This document shows, piece by piece, positions 43,203 to 50,587 of a DNA stretch of 64,000 nucleotides. The position numbers and the translations under genes were made by a program. The notes beneath the pieces are model-generated. The model ran no database searches, was not told the origin of the DNA, and saw nothing but the letters and a program-made list of their open reading frames with translations. The stretch is from Pseudomonadota bacterium (GTDB taxonomy: Bacteria > Pseudomonadota > Alphaproteobacteria > Acetobacterales > Acetobacteraceae), in NCBI GenBank assembly GCA_021801255.1, contig JAJYYH010000063.1, forward strand, positions 1-64,000, given 5' to 3'. Each line of letters starts with the position of its first letter. Positions within the stretch are counted from its first letter, which is position 1.

Positions 43203-43849
43203 TTGTCTTGTCCCAATTTTTGTTTGATGCCAGCCGCGAGTTCGTCCGCCGTGGTTTGCGGGCCAAACAGCGCGGCGAGCCGGCCTTCGGGGTCCATCAG
43301 ATAAATGAACGAAGAATGATCCATCGTATAGGGACTTCCATCCTTGGGCGTTTCCTTGGCGTAATAGACCCGATAGGCGCGCGCCGCATCCGCGATCGCG
43401 GCGGGCGTGCCGGTCAGGCCGATGATGCGCGGGTCGAATTGCCCGACATAGCGGGCGAGCACCGGGGGGGTGTCGCGCTCGGGGTCGATGGTGATGAAGA
43501 GCGGCGTGATTTTTTCCGCCCCCCCTTTGCCGAGCTTATCGAGCGCGGTGGCGATGGTTTGCAGCGTCGTCGGGCAGACATCGGGGCAAAAAGTATAGCC
43601 GAAATAGACCAGCATCCAGCGCCCGCGATAATCCTCGGCCGAAACCGGCGTGCCGTGCTCATCGATGAGATGGAAGCCGCCGCCGATCGCGGTGCCGGCG
43701 GGGAGCGTGATGCCGACCGCGCCACCGCGCCCGGCTGGCGAGAGCCCGGGAAGGCCGGTCAGCCAGAGCGTCGCGCCGGCGAGCGCCAGCACGGCCAGAA
43801 TTGCCGGCAGGATCAGGCGGAGGGCGCGCGACATGGCGGAGCGGAACAT
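43199..43849 (-). CDS. SCO1/SenC family copper chaperone
   Basis: Membrane-anchored thioredoxin-fold protein that delivers copper to the CuA site of cytochrome c oxidase. The 216-aa protein has an N-terminal anchor (LILPAILAVLALAGATLWL), the copper-binding CPDVCP (CxxxC) after YFGYTF, and the distal His in MDHSSFIYLMDP. All three ligands are present. Coupled to the small hypothetical gene downstream. No oxidase subunits lie in the window. Confidence 0.92.
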   Translation of the reverse strand: MFRSAMSRALRLILPAILAVLALAGATLWLTGLPGLSPAGRGGAVGITLPAGTAIGGGFHLIDEHGTPVSAEDYRGRWMLVYFGYTFCPDVCPTTLQTIATALDKLGKGGAEKITPLFITIDPERDTPPVLARYVGQFDPRIIGLTGTPAAIADAARAYRVYYAKETPKDGSPYTMDHSSFIYLMDPEGRLAALFGPQTTADELAAGIKQKLGQDK

Positions 43850-43882
43850 ACTCCCGTATGCAAGTGGTGCAAGGCGGCGAAT

Positions 43883-44920
43883 TCAGCCGGCAAGTGGCTC
43901 CGGGGTGGCAAAAACGCTCTCGGCAAAAGCTTCCTCCCAGGTGCCGATGGTCGCGGCGCGGCTGTATTCGGTGGAGCGGTTTTCGAAGAAATTGGCATGT
44001 TCGACGGCGTTTAGCATCTCATCGAGCCAGGGCAGCGGGTTTTTTTCCACCGTGTAGAGCGGATCGAGGCCGAGCTGGGTGAGGCGGCGGTCGGCGATGT
44101 AGCGGATATAGCGCTTGACCGTCGCCCCATCGAGACCCTCCACCGCGCCCGCCTCGAAAGCGAGATCGATGAAGGCGTCTTCGTGTTCGACGATGGTCGC
44201 GCAGATTTTCGCCAGATCGCGCCGGAGATCATCGTTCCAGACTTCCGGATTTTCGGCAACAAACGTGCGGAACAGACGGATCACCGAAATGCAGTGCAGG
44301 GTTTCATCGCGCACCGACCAGGAAATGATCTGGCCCATGCCTTTCATTTTGCCGAAACGGGGAAAATTCAGCAGGATGGCAAAAGACGCGAAAAGTTGCA
44401 GCCCCTCGGTGAAGGCGCCGAACGCGGCCATGGTTTTGGCGATTTCATAACGGCTCGCAACGCTGAAACCCTGCATATAGTCATATTTATCCTTCATCTC
44501 CTTGTATTTGAGAAACGCCTGGTACTCGGTCTCGGGCATGCCGATGGTGTCGAGGAGATGGCTGTAGGCGGCGATGTGGATGGTCTCGGTATTGGAAAAC
44601 GCCGCCAGCATCATCAGCACTTCGGTGGGTTTGAACACCCGCGCGTAGTGCTTCATGTAGCAATTATTTACTTCCACGTCCGCCTGGGTGAAAAAGCGGA
44701 AAATCTGCGTCAGCAGATTGCGCTCGGCCTCGGAGAGATTCTTGTGCCAGTCCTTCACGTCATCGGCGAGCGGCACTTCCTCGGGCAGCCAATGGATGCG
44801 CTGCTGCATCAGCCAGGCATCATAAGCCCAGGGATAGCGGAAGGGTTTGTAGACAGGGTTTTCGGTGAGGAGGTCGAAGCTGACCGGCCTCTGTTCAAGG
44901 TCATTCGCCATGGCATGCAT
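43883..44920 (-). CDS. nrdB: Ribonucleoside-diphosphate reductase subunit beta (class I)
   Basis: Small subunit carrying the diiron-tyrosyl radical cofactor. The 345-aa protein has the metal and radical region NTETIHIAAYSHLLD (Glu, His and the radical Tyr), ADVEVNNCYMKHY, and the second Glu/His region EHEDAFIDLAFEAG. It ends ESVFATPEPLAG. AAGGAG precedes the first ATG; a second ATG three codons on is possible. It is separated from nrdA by about 900 bp containing a gene remnant and two tiny lipoprotein genes, so it may have its own promoter. Confidence 0.95.
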   Translation of the reverse strand: MHAMANDLEQRPVSFDLLTENPVYKPFRYPWAYDAWLMQQRIHWLPEEVPLADDVKDWHKNLSEAERNLLTQIFRFFTQADVEVNNCYMKHYARVFKPTEVLMMLAAFSNTETIHIAAYSHLLDTIGMPETEYQAFLKYKEMKDKYDYMQGFSVASRYEIAKTMAAFGAFTEGLQLFASFAILLNFPRFGKMKGMGQIISWSVRDETLHCISVIRLFRTFVAENPEVWNDDLRRDLAKICATIVEHEDAFIDLAFEAGAVEGLDGATVKRYIRYIADRRLTQLGLDPLYTVEKNPLPWLDEMLNAVEHANFFENRSTEYSRAATIGTWEEAFAESVFATPEPLAG

Positions 44921-45004
44921 CTCCTTTTCCGCACTCCGCGCTTCTATTTATCCGTCTTTCTTCCGTCCGTCATGGCCGGGTTTTTTCCTTGGCCATCGCT
45001 TTGG

Positions 45005-45220
45005 TCAGGGTAGGCATTCGTAAAGATCTCTCCAGTCCGGCTTGGCCGCTTCGATCAGCGCGATTTTCCACGCACGCGGCCAGTGCTTGATGTTCTTCTC
45101 GCGCTGGATCGCTGCCCGGATAGCGGCGTGATGTTCGGTGAACACCAGGCGCTTCAGGCCATAGCGCCTGGTGAAACCCTCAACCAGACCTTCGCGATGT
45201 TCATGGTCGCGGCTCCAGGA
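45005..45220 (-). pseudogene. Truncated GIY-YIG endonuclease (UPF0213-like) remnant
   Basis: The last 70 codons of the 285-aa track ORF read EHREGLVEGFTRRYGLKRLV...REKNIKHWPRAWKIALIE...PDWRDLY, the C-terminal half of the short GIY-YIG proteins. The N-terminal half with the GIY-YIG motif itself is not found in any frame upstream; the preceding codons are unrelated. A good ribosome site and ATG upstream lead in another frame into a 51-codon ORF that stops inside this segment. I read it as a decayed gene with the catalytic half lost. Confidence 0.7.
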
Positions 45221-45374
45221 ATATTCCTTTGGGCGGCACATGGTTTTTTGTGGGGGCGGCCTTTCCGCAATAAACGCACAAAAATCCGCTCCCCATTTTT
45301 TGCGGTCATATAAATTCTCCCGCGATAAGTTAACTTCTAATCCTAGATGCTTGTGTCTCCTAAAAGAACGGTTT

Positions 45375-45420
45375 CCAAAGGCCCAGCCTTTGGCAGGGTC
45401 CAGGGGCGGAGCCCCTGGCC
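45375..45420. repeat. REP-like double hairpin, copy C
   Basis: CCAAAGG-CCCAG-CCTTTGG and then CCAGGGG-CGGAG-CCCCTGG, joined by CAGGGT. The second hairpin and the AGGGTCCAGGG core are shared with copies A and B. It lies between the GIY-YIG remnant and the lipoprotein genes. Confidence 0.75.
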
Positions 45421-45471
45421 TTGTCTTATTTTTTCTTGCTATTCCTTTTCCGCCAGCGCGGACGGCGAGGT

Positions 45472-45591
45472 TCAATACCCCATATGCTGCTGCATGGTTT
45501 CGTGATCCGGCGGCACTGGTGCGTTGGATTGGGCGCAGCCGAGCGTCAATCCGAGGGAGACCAGCATCAGGGTCCAGACGAAAGCGCGCAT
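45472..45591 (-). CDS. Tiny lipoprotein (39 aa)
   Basis: A small gene missing from the ORF track. The protein starts MRAFVWTLMLVSLGLTLGC: a hydrophobic signal with a lipobox (LTLGC), so the Cys would be lipidated after 18 residues, leaving only 21 mature residues (through MQQHMGY). An excellent AAAGGAGCGG site precedes the ATG. It follows another tiny lipoprotein gene after 15 nt, so the two probably form a unit downstream of nrdA. Function unknown; the size recalls entericidins but the sequence does not. Confidence 0.75.
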   Translation of the reverse strand: MRAFVWTLMLVSLGLTLGCAQSNAPVPPDHETMQQHMGY

Positions 45592-45606
45592 TTTTCCGCT
45601 CCTTTG

Positions 45607-45729
45607 TTACATGCCGTTGATCCGCGGCATCTCGCCCGGCACGTCGGGCTGGATGTAAACCGGCCCCCGCACGCAGCCCGCCGCCAGGGCGAGCGCGCCG
45701 AGGAGAAGCAGGCGCCTGACGATCGCCAC
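45607..45729 (-). CDS. Tiny lipoprotein (40 aa)
   Basis: Also missing from the ORF track. A GTG start with GGGAGAG upstream gives VAIVRRLLLLGALALAAGC: Arg-Arg, a hydrophobic core and a lipobox (LAAGC), then 21 mature residues (RGPVYIQPDVPGEMPRING region). Ends at a TAA 15 nt before the next ribosome-site/ATG region. Similar layout and size to the neighbour but no obvious sequence similarity beyond the signal. It begins about 100 bp after the nrdA stop. Function unknown. Confidence 0.7.
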   Translation of the reverse strand: MAIVRRLLLLGALALAAGCVRGPVYIQPDVPGEMPRINGM

Positions 45730-45827
45730 TATTCCACTCTCCCGCCGCCGCCGTGATGCCAGTTGTCATTCTAACACCGTCGCGGCGTTCGCCGCGCACA
45801 TTTCCGGCATTGCGTGGGGTGGGAAAG

Positions 45828-47675
45828 TCATTGACAGGCGAGACATTCCTCATAATCGGCAACCCGCGCCGGGGCTGGTGCCGGCGTCGCTTCGGCGCTC
45901 GGAGGGGGCAGGAATTCCTCGGGCCGGATGGCCTTTTCGCTCACGTTATCGGCGCGCTGGATCGAGAGCGAGCGGCAGTAATAGAGCGATTTCAGCCCGC
46001 GCTTCCAGGCCAGGAAATGGATCTGGTGGAGGTCGCGCTTGTGGACATTGGCGGGGAGGAAAACATTCACCGACTGGCTCTGGCAGATATAGGGAGTGCG
46101 GTCGGCGGCGTGCTCGATCACCCAGCGCTGATCCAGCTCGAACGCGGTCTTGTAGACGGCTTTTTCGTGCTCGGTGAGGAAATCAAGGTGCTGCACGCTC
46201 CCTTTATTGAGGGTGATCGTGGACCAGATGTCCTCATTGTCCCGGCCTTTCTCGGCGAGCAGTTTCTGGAGATGGCGGTTGCGCACGGTGAAGCTGCCGG
46301 AAAGCGTTTTCTGGAGAAAGACGTTGGCCGCGATCGGCTCGATCCCGGGGCTTGCGTTGCCGGCGATGATCGAGATCGAGGCGGTCGGCGCGATCGCGAG
46401 TTTGTTGGAAAACCGCTCGGAAAAACCATATTCGGCGGCATCCGGGCAGGGGCCGCGCTCCTCGGCGAGGAGTTTGGAGGCCGCGTCCGCCTGGGCGCGG
46501 ATGTGCTGGAACATGCGCTTGTTCCAGACTTTGGCGATCACGCTCTCGAACGGCACGTTCTCGGATTGCAGAAAGGAATGAAAACCCATCACGCCGAGCC
46601 CGACCGAGCGCTCGCGCATCGCCGAGTATTTCGCCCGCTCCATGCCTTCCGGCGCGCGGTCGATGAAATCCTGGAGCACGTTGTCGAGGAAGCGCATGAC
46701 GTCCTCGATGAACAGCGGATGGTCCTTCCAGGCGAACCAGTATTCGAGATTGAGCGAGGAGAGGCAGCAGACGGCGGTACGCTGGCGGCCGTGCTGGTCG
46801 ATCCCGGTGGGCAGGGTGATTTCCGAGCAGAGATTGGAGGTTTTTACTTCCAGCCCGGCGAGTTTCTGATGCTCGGGGCGCAGCCGGTTGACCTGATCGG
46901 AGAACACGATATAGGGCTCGCCGGTCTCGACGCGGGCGGTGAGGATCCTGATCCAGAGTCCGCGGGCCGAAATCTTGCGCACCACCGCGCCATCTTTCGG
47001 CGACAAGAGCGCCCAGGGCTCATCGGCGGCGACGGCGCGCATGAAGGCGTCGGAAACCAAAATGCCGTGATGCAGGTTGAGCGCCTTGCGATTCGGATCT
47101 CCCCCGGTGGGACGGCGGATTTCGATGAATTCCTCGATCTCGGGATGGCTCACCGGCAGATAGACCGCCGCCGAGCCGCGCCTGAGGCTGCCTTGCGAGA
47201 TCGCCAGCGTCAGGCTGTCCATCACCCGGATGAAGGGGATGACGCCCGAGGTCTTGCCGTTCTGCCCGACGCGCTCGCCGATCGAGCGGAGGTTGCCCCA
47301 ATAACTCCCGATACCCCCGCCCTTGGAGGCCAGCCAGACATTCTCGTTCCAGAGACCGACGATGCCATCGAGGCTGTCGGAGGCCTCATTGAGAAAACAC
47401 GAAATCGGCAGGCCGCGCTCGGTGCCGCCATTGGAGAGCACGGGCGTTGCCGGCATGAACCACAGCCGGCTCATATAGTCATAGAGCCGCTGCGCGTGGC
47501 CGGCATCGTCGCCGTAATAGCTCGCGACCCGGGCAAACAGATCCTGATACGATTCGCCCGGCAGCAGGTAGCGGTCATCGAGCGTGGCGCGGCCGAATTC
47601 GGTCAGCAGCGCGTCGCGCGCGGGATCGACATGGATCTGCTGGCGCCCCGGCAACTGGATATCGACGTCGAGCAT
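45828..47675 (-). CDS. nrdA: Ribonucleoside-diphosphate reductase subunit alpha (class I), no ATP-cone
   Basis: Catalytic subunit reducing NDPs to dNDPs. The 615-aa protein has the substrate-site cysteine/glutamate region NLCSEITLPT, PISCFLNE with the first redox Cys, and a C-terminal CLACQ thiol pair that exchanges with thioredoxin. Compared with E. coli NrdA (about 760 aa) it lacks the N-terminal ATP-cone of about 90 residues, so dATP feedback by that domain is absent. I start at ATG (MLDVDIQLPG); the track begins three codons earlier at GTG. nrdB lies downstream on the same strand. Confidence 0.95.
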   Translation of the reverse strand: MLDVDIQLPGRQQIHVDPARDALLTEFGRATLDDRYLLPGESYQDLFARVASYYGDDAGHAQRLYDYMSRLWFMPATPVLSNGGTERGLPISCFLNEASDSLDGIVGLWNENVWLASKGGGIGSYWGNLRSIGERVGQNGKTSGVIPFIRVMDSLTLAISQGSLRRGSAAVYLPVSHPEIEEFIEIRRPTGGDPNRKALNLHHGILVSDAFMRAVAADEPWALLSPKDGAVVRKISARGLWIRILTARVETGEPYIVFSDQVNRLRPEHQKLAGLEVKTSNLCSEITLPTGIDQHGRQRTAVCCLSSLNLEYWFAWKDHPLFIEDVMRFLDNVLQDFIDRAPEGMERAKYSAMRERSVGLGVMGFHSFLQSENVPFESVIAKVWNKRMFQHIRAQADAASKLLAEERGPCPDAAEYGFSERFSNKLAIAPTASISIIAGNASPGIEPIAANVFLQKTLSGSFTVRNRHLQKLLAEKGRDNEDIWSTITLNKGSVQHLDFLTEHEKAVYKTAFELDQRWVIEHAADRTPYICQSQSVNVFLPANVHKRDLHQIHFLAWKRGLKSLYYCRSLSIQRADNVSEKAIRPEEFLPPPSAEATPAPAPARVADYEECLACQ

Positions 47676-47772
47676 CTTTCTCACACTCCCGGAACAGCGG
47701 ATTATCGAGCCTTCTATCCTGCGTACGCCGCGCGCCGCGTCAATCTATATCTGGGTAGGTTAACGACATATG

Positions 47773-47787
47773 ACCACAAACTGTGGT
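47773..47787. promoter_or_regulatory. Palindrome ACCACA-AAC-TGTGGT upstream of nrdA
   Basis: Perfect 6-bp inverted repeat with a 3-nt spacer about 100 nt upstream of nrdA and just after the end of the Na/Pi gene. Position and symmetry suit a repressor site; an NrdR-type role is a guess because its spacing differs from the classical NrdR box. Confidence 0.35.
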
Positions 47788-47800
47788 GTTGAAAGGGTTT

Positions 47801-49501
47801 TTACGCCTCGATCCCGGTTTCTCCCAGGCTCTCGTCGGGGCTCTCGCCGCTCGGGCGGAGCCGGCTCGGCAGCAGCGCGCCCTGCTCTTCTAGCACGGGA
47901 TAGGCGGCGGCGGCGACCAGATGGCCGTTGATGCGCAGGGCGTCGCGCAGCACCTCGAGATGGAAGGCGCTGGTTTCGGTGCTGTCGATTCGCCCCTCCC
48001 GCAGCCGCGCGAAATGCGCCGCCGTCGCCTGTGCCTCGAGATCGCGGAGCGCCTCTTTTTCGGCCGCGAGCGTGCGCGCGGCGCGGGCATCGGCGGAGAG
48101 GAACACGGCGGCGGCGCTGCGGAGGTTACGCTCCAGCCGCTCCATCAGCGCGTCGAGTTCGCGCGCCCCCTCGGGCGAAAGCGGCAGGCCCCGCTTGATG
48201 CGCCGGGCGGCGAGGGCGAGGAGGTTTTTTTCGACGACATCGCCGGCATGTTCGATCTGGGTGGTGAAGGCGAGCACCTGGGCCAGTCGCTGGTGATCGG
48301 CCTCGCTCAGCGCGTCGGGGTCGATGGCGGTGAGATAGGCCTTGATCGCCGCGTTCAGCCGGTCGAGCACGTCATCGCGGCGCTTGGTCTCGCCGATTCG
48401 CCGCCGCTCGCCCTGGATCAGCGCGGCGCGCGCGCCCTCCAGCATGCTCGCCAGCACATCGGTCATGCGCAGCGCCTCGCGCGCCGCGGCGGCGATGGCG
48501 ATCGGCGGCGATTCGCGCGCCGCGGCATCGAGATAGAGCGGCTGGGCGGGGTCGGTGGCGGCGACGCGCGCCGGCAGCATGCGCCGGAGCAGCGCCGCAT
48601 AGGGCGCGAGCAGGGGGAAAAACACCAGGGCGAGGATGAGGTTGAAGGCGGTGTGGAAATCCGCGACGGCGCGCGCCGGGTCGGGTTCGATCACCACCAG
48701 AAAGCGCCCGATCGGGTCGAGGGCGGCGAGCGCCAGGACCACGCCGAGAACGCGGTTGATGAGATTGCCCATCGGCAGCCGCCGTGCCGCCGGATCGTCG
48801 CCGGCCTGGGCCTCGAGCAGCGGATTGATGGCGGTGCCGATATTGGCCCCGAGCACGAGGGCGAAGGCGGCGTCCGGCGGCACCACCCCCTTGGCGGCGA
48901 AGGACATGATCACCAAAACCACGGCGACCGAGGAATGCGCCGCCCAGGTCAGGAGGGCGGCGAGGATAACGCCCATCACGGGTTGCGTGGTCAGGGCGCC
49001 GAGCAGCAGGCGCAGGCTCGGCACGTCCTCGTAGGGCGTGATGACGCCGAGCAGCAAATGCAGCGCCAGCAGCATCAGCCCGAGCCCGATGCCGACGCGG
49101 CCGAGATCGCGCGCCTGGGTCGCGCCGCCGCGGCGAAAGGCGATGACGCCGGCCAGGATCAAAAGCGTTGCGATGCGCGAGACATCGAAGGAGAGAAGCT
49201 GGACGATCAAAGTGGTGCCGACATTGGCGCCGAGCATGACGGCGAGCGCCGGGACCAGATCGACCAGCCCCTCGGCGGCGAAAGCCGCGACCATCAGCCC
49301 GGTCGCGGTGCTGCTCTGCAACACGGCGGTGACGCCGAGACCGGCCAGGAAGGCGGCGAGCCGGCGGCTCAGCGCGACGGCGAGAAAGCGCCGGAGCGAG
49401 GGGCCGAAGGCGCGCTGCACCCCGGTCTGCACCATGTGCACGCCCCAAAGCAGCAGCGCCACCAGCCCCGCCAGATCAACCAGCGTGAAGGTTGCATCCA
49501 C
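47801..49501 (-). CDS. Na/Pi cotransporter family protein with PhoU-like domain
   Basis: Inner-membrane transporter of the NptA/YjbB type, 566 aa. Two Na_Pi_cotrans repeats contain the paired motifs QSSTATGLM and HSSVAVVLV plus LGANVGTT and LGANIGTAI. The C-terminal 200 residues form a PhoU-like helical domain (FTTQIEHAGDVVEKNLL). I start at GTG (VDATFTLVDLAG) because AAAGGGAGGTG lies 6 nt ahead; the track adds 29 residues. The substrate is probably phosphate, with direction (export or import) open. Confidence 0.9.
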   Translation of the reverse strand: MDATFTLVDLAGLVALLLWGVHMVQTGVQRAFGPSLRRFLAVALSRRLAAFLAGLGVTAVLQSSTATGLMVAAFAAEGLVDLVPALAVMLGANVGTTLIVQLLSFDVSRIATLLILAGVIAFRRGGATQARDLGRVGIGLGLMLLALHLLLGVITPYEDVPSLRLLLGALTTQPVMGVILAALLTWAAHSSVAVVLVIMSFAAKGVVPPDAAFALVLGANIGTAINPLLEAQAGDDPAARRLPMGNLINRVLGVVLALAALDPIGRFLVVIEPDPARAVADFHTAFNLILALVFFPLLAPYAALLRRMLPARVAATDPAQPLYLDAAARESPPIAIAAAAREALRMTDVLASMLEGARAALIQGERRRIGETKRRDDVLDRLNAAIKAYLTAIDPDALSEADHQRLAQVLAFTTQIEHAGDVVEKNLLALAARRIKRGLPLSPEGARELDALMERLERNLRSAAAVFLSADARAARTLAAEKEALRDLEAQATAAHFARLREGRIDSTETSAFHLEVLRDALRINGHLVAAAAYPVLEEQGALLPSRLRPSGESPDESLGETGIEA

Positions 49502-49604
49502 TCGCCCACCTCCCTTTGGTTGCTGGTGTGTACGGACTGTCGGGAAGTTAGATGCGGCGCCCCCCAAGGCAAGAAATTTTATCGCCACCCATTGCGGCGC
49601 CGGT

Positions 49605-50195
49605 TCAGGAAACCGAACTGCCGCAACCCAGCGCCCCGCCGCTGGCCGGGAGAACCGTAAAACCGTGGCTCACCAGCACCTGGTCGCCGGCAAGAATGGT
49701 GAAGGTCCAGCGTCCGGGCGCCAGCTCCCAGCGCTCATCAAAGGTGAAGCCGACGAAATGCAGGCCAGGCGTCGCGGGCGCGTCGAACAGATCGACGCTG
49801 CCGGTGGCGCCATCGGGGCGATGCAGCGGGGGGTGGGTGATGCGGATGGTGAGCGCCCCGGCGCTTGCCCCGGTCTCGGCGTAGATCAGGCCGAAGCTCC
49901 GGCACAGCTCCGCCGGCACCTCGTCGGTCTGGCGCAGGAGAGGCGGCAGCGCCACCTGATCGACGCCGCTCAGGGTCTCCTCGCGCAAGCCCTGCCCGAC
50001 CTCGCCGAGCGGCGTGGCGGGGCCGAACAGCCCGGCGGAAACCACGACGATCTCGGCCGGCGCGGCGGCCATCAGCGCCAGCGCGAGCGCCGCCGCAGCA
50101 AGCCCCCAGGTCGCGCCGATGCCCCGGCGCCGCGGCGATTGACGCCGGGCGGCGAGGCCGTTATAGCAAAATTTGCAAATGCGAATAACTCTCAT
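49605..50195 (-). CDS. DUF3859 domain-containing exported protein
   Basis: A 196-aa protein with a hydrophobic signal-like segment (GLAAAALALALMAAAPA) after a basic N-terminus. The mature part resembles DUF3859: VSAGLFGPATP, LLRQTDEVPAELCRSFGLIY, RITHPPLHRPDG and GFTFDERWELAPGRWTF. No function is known for the domain. The only reasonable start codon lies within a Fur box and in the leader of the divergent iron-uptake genes, so both sides could be iron-controlled. The track's 88 upstream codons run antisense through the cupredoxin gene. Confidence 0.7.
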   Translation of the reverse strand: MRVIRICKFCYNGLAARRQSPRRRGIGATWGLAAAALALALMAAAPAEIVVVSAGLFGPATPLGEVGQGLREETLSGVDQVALPPLLRQTDEVPAELCRSFGLIYAETGASAGALTIRITHPPLHRPDGATGSVDLFDAPATPGLHFVGFTFDERWELAPGRWTFTILAGDQVLVSHGFTVLPASGGALGCGSSVS

Positions 50196-50196
50196 T
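50178..50196. promoter_or_regulatory. Fur box between the DUF3859 gene and the iron-uptake operon
   Basis: AATGCGAATAACTCTCATT, a 19-bp imperfect palindrome close to the Fur-type AATGAGAAT-x-ATTCTCATT arrangement. It lies 31 nt before the cupredoxin start and covers the start codon of the divergent DUF3859 gene. Expected effect: repression of both sides when iron is plentiful (inference). Confidence 0.65.
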
Positions 50197-50226
50197 ACAT
50201 CCGTTTCCTGCAACGAGGCCCCATCG

Positions 50227-50562
50227 ATGCGCATCTCTCCCCTCCTCCCCGCCGCTTTTTTCGCCGCCCTCTTTGTCCCCGCGGCCTTTGCGGATGACGC
50301 GGTGAGCCGCGATGTCGAGATCCACAACCATGTCTTTGCCCCCGCCGAGATTAACGTGCCGGCGGGCAAGCCCATCGCCTTGCACATCAAGAATATGGAC
50401 ACGACCGCGGAGGAATTCGATTCCTCGGCGTTGAAGGTTGAAAAAGTGATCGGCGGCAACGGCGCGGCGGTCGTGCATCTTCGCCCGCTGGCGCCCGGGC
50501 GCTATAAGTTCGAGGGTGAGTATCACGAAAAAACCGCGCAAGGCGTGGTGATCGCGCAATAA
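50227..50562 (+). CDS. Cupredoxin-domain periplasmic protein of a ferrous-iron uptake operon
   Basis: A 111-aa exported protein: signal LLPAAFFAALFVPAAFA, then a cupredoxin fold with VEIHNHVFAPAEINVPAGKP and APGRYKFEGEYHEKTAQGVVI. No cysteine is present, so it is not a type 1 copper protein; it resembles the FtrB/EfeO-N type that works with FTR1 permeases to bind and possibly oxidise Fe(II). I start at the ATG after GAGG; the track adds 18 codons over the Fur box. It precedes the permease by 25 nt. Confidence 0.85.
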   Translation: MRISPLLPAAFFAALFVPAAFADDAVSRDVEIHNHVFAPAEINVPAGKPIALHIKNMDTTAEEFDSSALKVEKVIGGNGAAVVHLRPLAPGRYKFEGEYHEKTAQGVVIAQ

Positions 50563-50587
50563 CCGCAGGCCGAGAGGGAACCGCGCC

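Noticed and set aside
45221-45862. N-terminal 215 residues of the 285-aa track ORF containing the GIY-YIG remnant
   Set aside because: This part runs in another frame through both tiny lipoprotein genes and has shadow-like Arg/Pro composition; only the last 70 codons match a family.
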